A program made the position numbers and the translations under genes. Of a stretch of DNA of 18,477 nucleotides, positions 7,485 to 16,097 are shown piece after piece. A model generated the notes under the pieces. The model was not told the DNA's origin. It saw only the letters and a program-made list of their open reading frames with translations, and did not search any database. This DNA comes from UMGS172 sp964634675 (GTDB taxonomy: Bacteria > Bacillota > Clostridia > Oscillospirales > Acutalibacteraceae). The first letter of the stretch is position 1; each line of letters starts with the position of its first letter. Location: contig CAZWLH010000025.1 in the NCBI GenBank assembly GCA_964634675.1, forward strand, positions 1 through 18,477, given 5' to 3'.

Positions 7485-7955
7485 GTGGATAATTTGAAAT
7501 ATTACAATGACAGCTTTGCTTATGATTATGATATATTCGCACCTGCCGAGCGAAAAAAAGCGGAAATACACAAGTATCCGTCGGCAAACGGCAAAACGGG
7601 CGCAAGAAGCTCGGCCGATGCACATAACAAGGTGCGCTTGGTCAGAAATTTCGTTGTTTCGGCCATGGTGGTCGCTTCGGTTTGCTCAAGCCTGTTTCTG
7701 CGTGCCGAAATATCCTCGATGAAGAGCGATATCAACGGTGTCAACAAGCAGATAACCGAGTATGAAAGCGAAATCGTCCGTCTTTCGGTCGAAATGGAGC
7801 GTAAGGTCTCGGTCTCCAATTTGGAGCAGGCCGCTCTCGAGCTCGGTATGCAGAAGTGCGAAAAAAATCAGGTTACCTATATAATGACCAACGGAACCGA
7901 TACTGCCGAAAATTCGAAGGGGGAGCTTTCTGCGGTTTCGAATAATAACAACTGA
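7485..7955 (+). CDS. ftsL: FtsL-like cell division protein
   Basis: FtsL is a small bitopic divisome protein that works with FtsQ/DivIB and DivIC to recruit and activate FtsW and its PBP. This 156-residue protein has the right architecture and place: a cytoplasmic N-terminal part (1-52, charged, longer than in many FtsL), one membrane segment (about 54-72), then an extracytoplasmic coiled coil (about 73-118) ending with LEQAALELGMQ, the typical FtsL close. The tail is Asn-rich. The start is a GTG at 7485; AAGGAG at 7468-7473 lies 11 bases upstream, a little long, and no better start is visible. FtsL sequences diverge strongly, so the call rests on topology and synteny between rsmH and the PBP gene. 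The C-terminal residue string after the coiled coil resembles other clostridial FtsL. Confidence 0.82.
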   Translation: MDNLKYYNDSFAYDYDIFAPAERKKAEIHKYPSANGKTGARSSADAHNKVRLVRNFVVSAMVVASVCSSLFLRAEISSMKSDINGVNKQITEYESEIVRLSVEMERKVSVSNLEQAALELGMQKCEKNQVTYIMTNGTDTAENSKGELSAVSNNNN

Positions 7956-7989
7956 TCGTAAATATAATGTATAAATGATCATAAAGCGG

Positions 7990-8020
7990 CGAGAGCCGGA
8001 CAGAAGCAGTCCGGCTCTCG
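7990..8020 (+). other. Perfect 12-bp GC-rich hairpin between ftsL and the PBP gene, no U-tract
   Basis: CGAGAGCCGGAC (7990-8001) pairs perfectly with GTCCGGCTCTCG (8009-8020) around the loop AGAAGCA. The bases after it are TTCGGGC, so it is not a standard intrinsic terminator. It lies 22 bases before the Shine-Dalgarno site of the PBP gene. It may be an mRNA-processing, stabilising or pausing element; that is inference. Confidence 0.75.
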
Positions 8021-8042
8021 TTCGGGCATAATGACGGCTTTA

Positions 8043-8049
8043 AAAGGAG
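8043..8049 (+). promoter_or_regulatory. Ribosome binding site deciding the PBP start
   Basis: AAAGGAG ends 8 bases before the ATG at 8058. The earlier in-frame ATG at 8031 lies upstream of it and has no site of its own. Confidence 0.7.
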
Positions 8050-8057
8050 TGAAACTG

Positions 8058-10298
8058 ATGGCTAAGGGCGCAAGCAAAAGTATGATAATCCGCATAATAG
8101 TTGTGTGGGCGGTTATGACGCTTTGTATGATCGGACTTATCGGCGGCCGTCTTGTGTATCTTATGGTGGTGAAGAGCGATTTTTATCAGCAAAAAGCCGC
8201 AGAGCAGCAGCTTTACGACACAGTTCTCAGCGCCGAACGCGGCAATATTTATGACCGCAACGGTGAGCTTTTGGCCACAAGTGCTCAGGTTTGGACGGTA
8301 TATATGACCCCGAACGGCTTCAAAAGCATTAAGGACGAAGCCAAGCTCAATGCCGTAAAATCCGAAATTGCCACCAACCTTTCGGCGATACTCGGTCTCG
8401 ACTATCAAACCGTTATCGGCTATACCGAAAAGAATTCAAGCTATGTTAAGGTGAAAACCAACGTCGAAAAGCCCGAAGCCGATAAAATCAGACAGTATAT
8501 TTCGGACAGTCAGTATGATGTCAACAGCTATATCGGACTTGACGAAAGCAGTAAGAGATACTATCCGAATGACAGCTTGGCATCGGTTCTGCTCGGCTTT
8601 GTCGGAACCGATAATCAAGGCCTTTCGGGTCTTGAAAAGCAGTACGACGATCAGCTCACGGGTGTTCCCGGCCGTGTTGTTGCCGCGAAGGATGCCGCAG
8701 GTAACGGAATGCCGCTGAGCTATGAGGTTGAGATCGAGGCAACTCCCGGCAATAATCTTGTAACCTCGGTCGACTCTTATGTGCAAAGCGTTTGCGAAAA
8801 ATATCTTGAGCAGGCGATAATCGACAACAAGGTCAGCGAGCGCGGAGCTATCCTTTGTATGAACGTTAACACCGGCGAAATAATAGCAATGGCGGTCAAG
8901 GGCGACTTTGACCCCAATGCACCCTTCACACTGTCCGATGCCGACCAATCGGCGATCGATGCCTTGGAGGGCGACGAAAAGACCGCTAAGTACACCGAGC
9001 TTTGCAACAGGCAGTGGCGAAACAAAACGGTTTCCGATACCTATGAGCCGGGCTCGGTTTTCAAGGTCGTGACTGCCGCAATGGCTATCGAGGAGGGTGT
9101 TACCTCACTCGGAAATCACTATAACTGCAACGGATATATCGTTATAGCCGGCCGCAGATACAACTGCCACAAGGTTTCGGGTCACGGTGCGGAGACCTTT
9201 ACCCAAGCGGTTCAAAATTCATGCAACCCGGTATTTATAACCCTTGGACAGCAGCTTGGAGTTTCGACCTTTTCAAAGTATTTTGAAGCCTTCGGACTCG
9301 GACAGAAAACCAGCATCGACCTGCCCGGTGAATCAAGCCCGAAATACCATACCGAAAGCAAAATGGGTCTGACCGAGCTTGCTTCGTCATCTTTCGGTCA
9401 AACCTTCAATGTAACTCCCATTCAGATGATAACGGCTATATCCGCTGCGGTAAACGGCGGTTATCTTGTTCAGCCTCACGTTGTCAATGAGATCACCGAT
9501 GCCGACGGCAACATCGTGAAGTCGGTATCGACTGTTGTTAAGAGACAGGTTATTTCAAACGAAACCTCTGCGGTTATCAGAAATGTTATGGAAGCCGTTG
9601 TTGACGGCGGCGGCGGTAAAAACGCATATGTCCCCGGCTACCGTATCGGCGGTAAGACAGGTACCTCTCAGAAGGTCGCAAAGAATCTTGAAACAGGTGA
9701 AAAGTTCTATATCGCTTCTTTCTGCGGAGTGGCTCCGATAGACGATCCCGAGATCGCTTTGCTCGTCATTCTCGATGAGCCTAACGGCGATGCCTACTAC
9801 GGCGGTACGATCGCCGCTCCCGTCGGCGGTCAGGTCTTCTCGGAAATACTGCCTTATTTGGGATATGAGCCGCAGTATACCGAAGAAGAGCTTGCAAAGA
9901 TGGCTGTCAAGATACCGTCGGTCACCGGTGCAAGTGTTGAAAGCGCAAAAAATACGCTGACCGCAAAGGGTCTGACATATAAAGTGATAGGTGAGGGAAC
10001 AACCGTTATAAAGCAGTTCCCGACAGCCGCCGAGTCGATATACAGCGACGGCGTGGTTATGCTTTATACCGAGGAATCGGCCGAAATCACAAAGACGGCC
10101 GTGCCCGATTTCACCGGACTTTCGGTAAGCTCGGTAAATGAATTGGCAAAGAGAAAGAATGTTAACGTCGTGTTCTCGGGAACCTCTTCGTCGGGCTCGG
10201 GAGTTGTGGCGTACAAGCAGAGTATTGCCGCCGAGACCGAGGTCGATGCCGGAACGGTAATTACCGTATATTTCCGCAGTACCGAGACGACCGATTAA
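8058..10298 (+). CDS. ftsI: Division class B penicillin-binding protein (FtsI/PBP2B/SpoVD type) with two PASTA domains
   Basis: This is the septal transpeptidase that cross-links peptidoglycan made by FtsW. From the ATG at 8058 it has 746 residues. A basic N-terminus and one membrane anchor (about 10-38) lead to the RGNIYDRNG motif (61-69) of the dimerisation domain. The transpeptidase domain shows SVFK (catalytic Ser333, Lys336), SCN (388-390) and KTGT (533-536). Two PASTA domains follow (about 617-673 and 681-744), each beginning with a Val/Ile-Pro pair. Two PASTA domains resemble B. subtilis PBP2B, whereas SpoVD has one; with a single such gene in the cluster I cannot tell a vegetative from a sporulation role. 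murE follows 17 bases after its stop. Confidence 0.94.
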   Translation: MAKGASKSMIIRIIVVWAVMTLCMIGLIGGRLVYLMVVKSDFYQQKAAEQQLYDTVLSAERGNIYDRNGELLATSAQVWTVYMTPNGFKSIKDEAKLNAVKSEIATNLSAILGLDYQTVIGYTEKNSSYVKVKTNVEKPEADKIRQYISDSQYDVNSYIGLDESSKRYYPNDSLASVLLGFVGTDNQGLSGLEKQYDDQLTGVPGRVVAAKDAAGNGMPLSYEVEIEATPGNNLVTSVDSYVQSVCEKYLEQAIIDNKVSERGAILCMNVNTGEIIAMAVKGDFDPNAPFTLSDADQSAIDALEGDEKTAKYTELCNRQWRNKTVSDTYEPGSVFKVVTAAMAIEEGVTSLGNHYNCNGYIVIAGRRYNCHKVSGHGAETFTQAVQNSCNPVFITLGQQLGVSTFSKYFEAFGLGQKTSIDLPGESSPKYHTESKMGLTELASSSFGQTFNVTPIQMITAISAAVNGGYLVQPHVVNEITDADGNIVKSVSTVVKRQVISNETSAVIRNVMEAVVDGGGGKNAYVPGYRIGGKTGTSQKVAKNLETGEKFYIASFCGVAPIDDPEIALLVILDEPNGDAYYGGTIAAPVGGQVFSEILPYLGYEPQYTEEELAKMAVKIPSVTGASVESAKNTLTAKGLTYKVIGEGTTVIKQFPTAAESIYSDGVVMLYTEESAEITKTAVPDFTGLSVSSVNELAKRKNVNVVFSGTSSSGSGVVAYKQSIAAETEVDAGTVITVYFRSTETTD

Positions 10299-10315
10299 GC
10301 AGAATGGAGATAATT

Positions 10316-11740
10316 ATGAAGCTTTATGATATAATGAAGGAAAGGTCGGGAAAATTCGCCGATACCGAGATCACGGGTGTTGCCTGTGATTCACGTCACG
10401 TTACAAAGGGCTGTGTCTTCGTTTGCATAAACGGAGCGTCGGTCGACGGACATAAATTCGCTTCATCCGCCTATGAAAACGGAGCGTCGGTCATTGTCTG
10501 CGAAAAGGATGTCGGTCTGCCCAATCAGATATTCGTCGAGGATTCGAGACGTGAGTTTGCAGAGCTTTGTGCCGGCTGGTTCGGACATCCGGCCGAGAAG
10601 CTTAAGATAATAGGTGTTACGGGAACCAACGGAAAGACCTCGGTGTCTTATATGCTCAAGGCCATACTCGAGCAGTGCGGCAAAAAGGTCGGACTTGTCG
10701 GAACCATACAGAATATGATATGCGGCGAGACCTTGCCGTCTAAAAATACCACGCCGAGCGCATATGAGCTGCAATCGATGTTTTCTCTTATGGTGGCGGC
10801 AGGCTGCGAATACTGTGTTATGGAGGTGTCGTCGCACGCACTCGATCAGGACAGAATTTACGGTATAGAGTTTGAGGCGGCGATGTTCACTAACCTCACG
10901 CAGGATCATCTTGATTATCACATCACGATGGATAATTATTTAAAGGCCAAGAAAAAGCTTTTTTACCGCTGCAAAACCGCCGTTATGAACTCTGACGATC
11001 CGTATTTCGGCGAAATGAGCGATTCCTTGCCCTGCCGTGTCGTGACATATTCGATAAACGGCAATGCCGACGCAGTGGCGGAAAATATTGTTTTGAGACC
11101 TGACGGCACCGAGTTCGACTATAACTGTGCCAAAGGAAAATGCAGGATAAAGACGGCTATCGGAGGAAAGTTTACCCCTTATAATGCTATATGCGCCGCC
11201 GCCTGTGCCGAACAGCTCGGTATGCCTCTTGAAAAGACGGCCGAAGCTTTTGCGATTATGAGCGGAGTTAAGGGCAGAGCAGAGGTTGTGCCGACGGGAC
11301 GTGATTTTACCGTTATAATCGACTATGCTCATACGCCCGACGGACTTGAAAACATTCTCAAAACCTTTGCCGAGTGTGAGAAAAACAGGTTGATAGTACT
11401 GTTCGGCTGCGGCGGTGACCGCGACCGTACAAAACGCCCGAAAATGGGTGCTATCGCCGCAAACAATGCCGATTATGTTATCGTTACGAGCGATAATCCC
11501 CGTACCGAAGAGCCGATGAGTATTATAAATGACATTCTTGAGGGAATGAAAAACTGCCGTGTTCCTTATGAGGTCATCGAAAACCGTACCGAGGCCATAA
11601 AAAAAGCCGTGCAAATTGCAGGCAAAGGTGATATAATTGTTTTGGCAGGCAAGGGTCACGAAACTTATCAGATATTAAAGAGCGGAACGGTTCATCTTGA
11701 TGAGCGTGAGATCGTGGCCGAGGCCTTAAAGGAGCTATGA
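10316..11740 (+). CDS. murE: UDP-N-acetylmuramoyl-L-alanyl-D-glutamate--2,6-diaminopimelate ligase
   Basis: MurE adds meso-diaminopimelate to UDP-MurNAc-L-Ala-D-Glu in the cytoplasm. From the ATG at 10316 it has 474 residues. The N-terminal domain contains CDSRHVTKG, the central ATPase domain the P-loop GTNGKT (103-108) and NLTQDHLDYH, with an AKKKLF segment carrying the candidate carbamylated lysine. The C-terminal domain has YAHTPDGLEN (337-346), GCGGDRDRTKRP, and DNPR (393-396), the motif known for meso-DAP rather than lysine specificity, followed by GKGHE near the end. GGAG at 10306-10309 lies 6 bases before this ATG; the ATG at 10304 overlaps that site and is less likely. murF, normally the next gene, is absent. 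Confidence 0.96.
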   Translation: MKLYDIMKERSGKFADTEITGVACDSRHVTKGCVFVCINGASVDGHKFASSAYENGASVIVCEKDVGLPNQIFVEDSRREFAELCAGWFGHPAEKLKIIGVTGTNGKTSVSYMLKAILEQCGKKVGLVGTIQNMICGETLPSKNTTPSAYELQSMFSLMVAAGCEYCVMEVSSHALDQDRIYGIEFEAAMFTNLTQDHLDYHITMDNYLKAKKKLFYRCKTAVMNSDDPYFGEMSDSLPCRVVTYSINGNADAVAENIVLRPDGTEFDYNCAKGKCRIKTAIGGKFTPYNAICAAACAEQLGMPLEKTAEAFAIMSGVKGRAEVVPTGRDFTVIIDYAHTPDGLENILKTFAECEKNRLIVLFGCGGDRDRTKRPKMGAIAANNADYVIVTSDNPRTEEPMSIINDILEGMKNCRVPYEVIENRTEAIKKAVQIAGKGDIIVLAGKGHETYQILKSGTVHLDEREIVAEALKEL

Positions 11741-11780
11741 TTTAATAAAGCTCGGTGCTGTGTTAAAGCCGGGCGATAAA

Positions 11781-11817
11781 GACACTCGGTGTCGGTGCCT
11801 GTGACCGACGGTAACCG
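11781..11817 (+). promoter_or_regulatory. Structured spacer between murE and mraY with competing hairpins
   Basis: GACAC (11781-11785) can pair with GTGTC (11789-11793), while GTCGGT (11791-11796) can pair with ACCGAC (11804-11809). The two hairpins share bases 11791-11793 and exclude each other. CGGT (11787-11790) could extend the second hairpin by pairing with ACCG (11814-11817). No U-tract follows. Whether this is regulatory is unknown. Confidence 0.35.
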
Positions 11818-11843
11818 GCAATGCGATGCATATTCGTGTCTTG

Positions 11844-11858
11844 AAAGGATTTGGTGAT
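11844..11858 (+). promoter_or_regulatory. Split Shine-Dalgarno region of mraY
   Basis: AAAGGA (11844-11849) is followed by GGTGAT (11853-11858); together they resemble AAGGAGGTGAT with an insertion. This supports the ATG at 11863 (4 bases after GGTGAT, 13 after AAAGGA) over the upstream in-frame TTG at 11851 and GTG at 11854, which lie inside the site. The same AAGGA..GATTAAA-ATG arrangement precedes ftsZ. Confidence 0.5.
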
Positions 11859-11862
11859 TAAA

Positions 11863-12882
11863 ATGACAGGACTTATTCCGGCAATTTCGGCGTTGATCGC
11901 GTTTTTGGCTTCGTTTGCTTTGGGTATTCCCATAATACCGTTGTTAAAAAGGCTGAAATTCGGACAGACTATACGTGAAGAGGGTCCGCAGTGGCACAAG
12001 TCAAAGCAGGGAACTCCGACTATGGGCGGTGTGCTCATAGCCGTCGGAGTGATACTCGGTGTTGCGGTGGGCTTTGGACTCAGTAATGCATTCGGCGGTG
12101 ATATTGCCTCCGAGCTCGGACGGAAATTGAGCTTCACAAAGCTGTTTGCAGGCTTGGGACTTGGCATAACGATGGGACTTATCGGCTTTATCGATGACTA
12201 TATTAAGGTCGTGAAAAAGCGCAATCTCGGCTTGACCGCAATGCAAAAAACGATTTTGCAGGCACTTGCGACGGCAGGCTATCTCATAAGCCTTGCGCTT
12301 GCGGGACTTAAAACAACTTGGATACCCTTTGTCGGTCAGGTTTCTGTTGTCAGTGGGATAGGTCTTGTATTTTGGCCTGTTGCGTTCTTCTTTATTTACG
12401 GCTTTACCAATGCCGTAAACCTCACCGACGGTATCGACGGCTTGGCATCAAGTGTTACCTTGGTGGTCGCCGTTGCGTTTATGCTTATGGCAGGAGCTAT
12501 GAAGATGCTCGGTGCCAATATTATTTCCGCCGCCTTGGCAGGTGCTTTGATCGGCTTCCTTACTTGGAACTGGCACCCTGCAAAGCTCTTTATGGGTGAT
12601 ACCGGTTCAATGTTCCTCGGAGGTATGGTCGTTGCACTTGCTTTTGCGATCGACCGTCCGATTTATCTTTTGCTTGCCGGAATAATTTACCTCATCGAGG
12701 CTCTTTCGGTCGTTTTACAGGTTTTTTGGTTCAAGAGAACCGGCAAAAGACTGTTTAAAATGAGCCCAATTCACCACCACTTTGAAAAAAGCGGTTGGAG
12801 TGAAGTTAAAATCGTCGCAGTATTTTCATTTATAACGCTTATCGGCTGTGCAATCTGCGTTGTCGCCGTTAAGTTCTTCTGA
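11863..12882 (+). CDS. mraY: Phospho-N-acetylmuramoyl-pentapeptide-transferase (lipid I synthase)
   Basis: MraY is the integral membrane enzyme that transfers phospho-MurNAc-pentapeptide to undecaprenyl phosphate, giving lipid I. From the ATG at 11863 it has 339 residues with about ten hydrophobic segments. Conserved parts are QGTPTMGG (49-56), the cytoplasmic DD pair in FIDDYIK (109-115), NLTDGIDGLA (186-195), the FMGDTGS motif (243-249) with a catalytic-site aspartate, and the PIHHHFE loop (302-308). Sequence upstream to murE is 110 bases without coding signs. In standard dcw clusters murF precedes and murD follows mraY; here neither is present and ftsW follows 20 bases later. Confidence 0.96.
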   Translation: MTGLIPAISALIAFLASFALGIPIIPLLKRLKFGQTIREEGPQWHKSKQGTPTMGGVLIAVGVILGVAVGFGLSNAFGGDIASELGRKLSFTKLFAGLGLGITMGLIGFIDDYIKVVKKRNLGLTAMQKTILQALATAGYLISLALAGLKTTWIPFVGQVSVVSGIGLVFWPVAFFFIYGFTNAVNLTDGIDGLASSVTLVVAVAFMLMAGAMKMLGANIISAALAGALIGFLTWNWHPAKLFMGDTGSMFLGGMVVALAFAIDRPIYLLLAGIIYLIEALSVVLQVFWFKRTGKRLFKMSPIHHHFEKSGWSEVKIVAVFSFITLIGCAICVVAVKFF

Positions 12883-12902
12883 AATCCGAAGGAGGAATCG
12901 CA

Positions 12903-14060
12903 TTGCCGGAAAAATTAAAGAAAAGCAAGTCGGGATTTTTCTCGAATTTCTTCATAGAAGGCAAAATGGATCTTACCTTTCTTTTTCTGTTGTTGATCAT
13001 CTTGACAATAGGCTTGGTAATGCTGTTTTCGGCAAGCTATGTTTTTGCAAATACGCATTACGGTGACAACTATTATTTTATAAAAAAGCAGGCCGGCTTT
13101 GCTCTGCTCGGCTTAGTGATAATGTTCTCGGTTTCGAAAATCGACTATCATTTTATAAGAAAATTTGCCGTTCCGTTTTATATTGCAATGGTGATATTCC
13201 TCGGCATTATGCTTATAATTCCGCCGATGGTATCGGGAACGAGCGTAAAGCGTTGGTTTTCGTTCGGTCCGATCAACTTTCAGCCGTCGGAGCTCGGTAA
13301 ATTCGCGGTCATACTCCTGCTTGCTCATCTGATCGCCGCAAATCAAAAGATAATGAAAACCTTCCGCTTCGGATTTCTGTTTTTGGGACTTGCGGTCGGC
13401 TTGGTTTGCGTGCTTGTCGTGCTTGAACCTCATTTGTCGGCAACGGTGCTGATATTCCTTATCGGTGCGGTAATGATGGTCGTAGGTGGCTTGCAGCTCA
13501 GATATATCTTCGGCGGACTTGCGGTCGCAGGTGTCGGTGTTATTGCCGTAATGAGCGGCGTAGTGAGCTATGCACAGGATCGAATAACCTATTGGCTTGA
13601 CCCGTGGTCGGCTCCGACAAAGGAGGGCTATCAGACGATTCAGTCGCTTTTGGCTATCGGCTCGGGCGGCTGGCACGGAAGAGGTCTCGGGCAGTCACGT
13701 CAGAAATATCTTTGGGTGCCCGAACCGCATAACGACTTTATTTTTTCGATAGTCTGTGAGGAGCTCGGCGTTATCGGTGCAATGATAATAATAATCCTTT
13801 TCTGCCTGCTTATGTGGAGGGGCTTTGTTATCGCAATGAAGGCGCCCGATAAATTCGGCTCTATGCTTGCCTTGGGACTGACCTTTCAGGTCGGACTTCA
13901 GATGACACTGAATATCCTTGTTGTGACCAATACCATCCCCAATACCGGTATAAGCCTGCCGTTTTTCAGCTACGGCGGCACGTCACTTGTTATTTTGCTG
14001 ACCGAAATGGGAATGGTTTTATCGGTGTCACGAGCGTGCAGTGTCAAAAAAACACTTTAG
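12903..14060 (+). CDS. ftsW: SEDS-family peptidoglycan polymerase FtsW
   Basis: FtsW is the septal SEDS glycosyltransferase that polymerises lipid II together with its class B PBP. The 385-residue polytopic protein has about ten membrane segments. Family landmarks are LFSASYVFA (41-49), KRWFSFGPINFQPSELGK (116-133), the extracytoplasmic VPEPHNDFIFS loop (272-282) with Asp278 as the likely catalytic acid, and SYGGTS (356-361). The start is TTG at 12903, supported by a strong AAGGAGG at 12889-12895 seven bases upstream; the next ATG is 21 codons in and has no such site. RodA and SpoVE are close relatives, but position between mraY and murG favours FtsW (or an FtsW/SpoVE equivalent). Confidence 0.93.
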   Translation: MPEKLKKSKSGFFSNFFIEGKMDLTFLFLLLIILTIGLVMLFSASYVFANTHYGDNYYFIKKQAGFALLGLVIMFSVSKIDYHFIRKFAVPFYIAMVIFLGIMLIIPPMVSGTSVKRWFSFGPINFQPSELGKFAVILLLAHLIAANQKIMKTFRFGFLFLGLAVGLVCVLVVLEPHLSATVLIFLIGAVMMVVGGLQLRYIFGGLAVAGVGVIAVMSGVVSYAQDRITYWLDPWSAPTKEGYQTIQSLLAIGSGGWHGRGLGQSRQKYLWVPEPHNDFIFSIVCEELGVIGAMIIIILFCLLMWRGFVIAMKAPDKFGSMLALGLTFQVGLQMTLNILVVTNTIPNTGISLPFFSYGGTSLVILLTEMGMVLSVSRACSVKKTL

Positions 14061-14072
14061 AGGGAGTAACTT

Positions 14073-15200
14073 ATGCATATTCTTTTTGCAGGAGGCGGAA
14101 CTGCCGGTCATATAAATCCGGCTATTGCCGTTGCGGGATATTTGAAAAATGTTGACAGTGACTGTAAAATAAGCTTTATCGGAACCGCAAGAGGAATGGA
14201 AAGCCGACTTGTGCCTATGGCAGGGTATGACTTCTATACCATTGATGTTGCCGGCTTCCAAAGAAAGCTTACGGTTAAGAACATATTCAAAAATATCGGT
14301 GCCGCATATAAAGCGGTGGCTTCTTCTGTGGCCTCAAAAAAGCTTTTGAAAGAGCTTCGCCCCGACGTCGTTGTCGGTACGGGCGGATATGTCTGCGGTC
14401 CCGTTTTGAGGGAGGCGGCCAAGCTCGGAATAAAGACCGCCGTCCACGAGGCTAATGCTTATCCCGGCGTTACAATAAAAATGCTTGCTCAGTCGGTCGA
14501 CTGCGTTATGATTGCGATGCAGGATGCGGCGGATAAGATAAACGCAAAAAATCCTCCCGTTATAACGGGAAATCCGATAAGACAGTCCTTGACAGCCGTT
14601 TCCAAGTCCGAAGCAAGGGCGAGACTCGGTATCGCCGAGGATGAAAAGGTGCTCCTGTCATTCGGCGGAAGTCTCGGCGCGCGCGCAATTAACGATGCCG
14701 TTCTTGAGGTCGTTAAATGGAATATAGAGAATAAAGGATTTACACATTATCACGGAACGGGAAAAAGCGGATATGCGGATTTTTGCAGTGCGTTGAATGA
14801 TCTCGGATATGACGAAGCTTCCTGTGAAAACATAAAAATACTCGAATACATAGATAATATGGATCTTCTTATGGCGGCTGCCGATATAGTAATAAGCCGT
14901 GCGGGGGCAATGTCGGTCAATGAGCTTCAGGTGTGCGGTAAGCCGTCGATACTCATTCCGTCACCCTATGTTGCGGAAAATCATCAGTTCCATAACGCAA
15001 TGTCTCTGAAACGTATAAATGCGGCCGAGGTCATAGAGGAAAAGGAACTGAACGGTGAGCTGCTTCTCAAAACCGTGCTCGGTATGTTTGCCGACAAAGC
15101 ACTGCTCGACGAAATGTCGAGAGCGGCAAAGGCTTTGGCTATAACCGATGCCGACCGCAAAATTGCCGAGATAATCATAAATCTCGCAAAAGTGCAGTGA
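14073..15200 (+). CDS. murG: UDP-N-acetylglucosamine--N-acetylmuramyl-(pentapeptide) pyrophosphoryl-undecaprenol GlcNAc transferase
   Basis: MurG is the membrane-associated GT-B (family GT28) enzyme that adds GlcNAc to lipid I to make lipid II. The 375-residue protein has GGGTAGHINPA (7-17), GGYVCGP (104-110), HEANAYPG (125-132), GNPIR (166-170), FGGSLGA (197-203), SRAGAMSVNE (275-284) and PSPYVAENHQ (296-305), all family signatures for lipid-acceptor and UDP-GlcNAc binding. A GAGGGAG site sits just before the ATG, 12 bases after ftsW. It completes the mraY-ftsW-murG lipid II block. No anomalies. Confidence 0.97.
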   Translation: MHILFAGGGTAGHINPAIAVAGYLKNVDSDCKISFIGTARGMESRLVPMAGYDFYTIDVAGFQRKLTVKNIFKNIGAAYKAVASSVASKKLLKELRPDVVVGTGGYVCGPVLREAAKLGIKTAVHEANAYPGVTIKMLAQSVDCVMIAMQDAADKINAKNPPVITGNPIRQSLTAVSKSEARARLGIAEDEKVLLSFGGSLGARAINDAVLEVVKWNIENKGFTHYHGTGKSGYADFCSALNDLGYDEASCENIKILEYIDNMDLLMAAADIVISRAGAMSVNELQVCGKPSILIPSPYVAENHQFHNAMSLKRINAAEVIEEKELNGELLLKTVLGMFADKALLDEMSRAAKALAITDADRKIAEIIINLAKVQ

Positions 15201-15242
15201 AATTTCGACTCCGACGGAACTCGGAATACGGGGAGTGAAAAA

Positions 15243-16049
15243 ATGAAAGTTGAATATTCCGATAATCGGCAGGCAAAGCCTCGAAAGAGAAGACGAAAAA
15301 AATCAAAGCTCAAGCGAATTTTTGCGGCACTGACAGTGATAGTCGTTGTTTTGGCGGTCACGGTCGCTTTGATGCTTACGGTGTTCTTTAACGTCACCGA
15401 GATCAAGGTCTTGGGTAGCAGTATTTATTCTGCCGACGACATTATATATTCGAGCGGAATTTTGACGGGTGATAATCTGTTAAGACTCCCGACCGATGAG
15501 ATAAAGCAACGGATAACAGAGGCACTGCCTTATGTGAAAAATGTTGAAATAATCAAATCTTTTCCCGATTCGGTCGGCATAAAGGTCACTCCGGCAGAGG
15601 AAAAAACGCAGATAACCGTCGGTGCTTCAATATATGTCACCGACCCCGACTATAAGCTCTTGCGGCTGTCGTCGGAAAGCAGTGACGAAATGATGAGGAT
15701 AATCGGCATAAAGGCCGAAAATCCCACGCTCGGAAGGACACTTGAATTTTCCGACAAGCAGCAAAGGGATGTTTTGAACTCCTGCCTTGCGATCTGCTCG
15801 GAAAAGGGCTTTTCGGTGCAGTATATCGATATAGAAAGTCTTGTTGACATTAACATAGTTGTTGACGGCAGACTGTTTGTGAGGCTCGGAAGCTCAAATG
15901 ACCTTGCAGGCAAGCTGAATCATCTTGCGGCTATGCTGCCGTCGATCGACGGTGAAAATACTGCTGCGGTTTCGCTTGAAAGCTGGACTGTGACCGATAA
16001 ACAGGCAATATTGAAATATTGCGACATTGCGGAATTTATCAAGCAATAA
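15243..16049 (+). CDS. ftsQ: Cell division protein FtsQ/DivIB
   Basis: FtsQ/DivIB is a bitopic divisome protein that scaffolds FtsL and DivIC. The 268-residue protein has a short, strongly basic cytoplasmic tail (Lys/Arg-rich, about 12-25), one membrane segment (about 26-48), a POTRA domain (about 49-118, from VTEIKVLG through the SFPDSVGIKV strand) and a beta-rich domain up to about 240. The order and sizes match DivIB. A GGGGAG site precedes the ATG. It lies between murG and ftsZ, where ftsQ is usually found; the ftsA gene that often separates ftsQ from ftsZ is missing. The C-terminal gamma-tail is short. Confidence 0.9.
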   Translation: MKVEYSDNRQAKPRKRRRKKSKLKRIFAALTVIVVVLAVTVALMLTVFFNVTEIKVLGSSIYSADDIIYSSGILTGDNLLRLPTDEIKQRITEALPYVKNVEIIKSFPDSVGIKVTPAEEKTQITVGASIYVTDPDYKLLRLSSESSDEMMRIIGIKAENPTLGRTLEFSDKQQRDVLNSCLAICSEKGFSVQYIDIESLVDINIVVDGRLFVRLGSSNDLAGKLNHLAAMLPSIDGENTAAVSLESWTVTDKQAILKYCDIAEFIKQ

Positions 16050-16097
16050 AAATTTAATTAAACATCACAAAAATTACAGCTTTTTTGAAATTAAGTA

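Noticed and set aside
7963..7968. TATAAT between ftsL and the PBP gene as a possible internal promoter
   Set aside because: No acceptable -35 box is present at 16-18 bases upstream and there is no extended -10.
10940..11659. 239-codon minus-strand frame opposite murE
   Set aside because: Shadow frame with no recognisable domain; murE is complete on the other strand.
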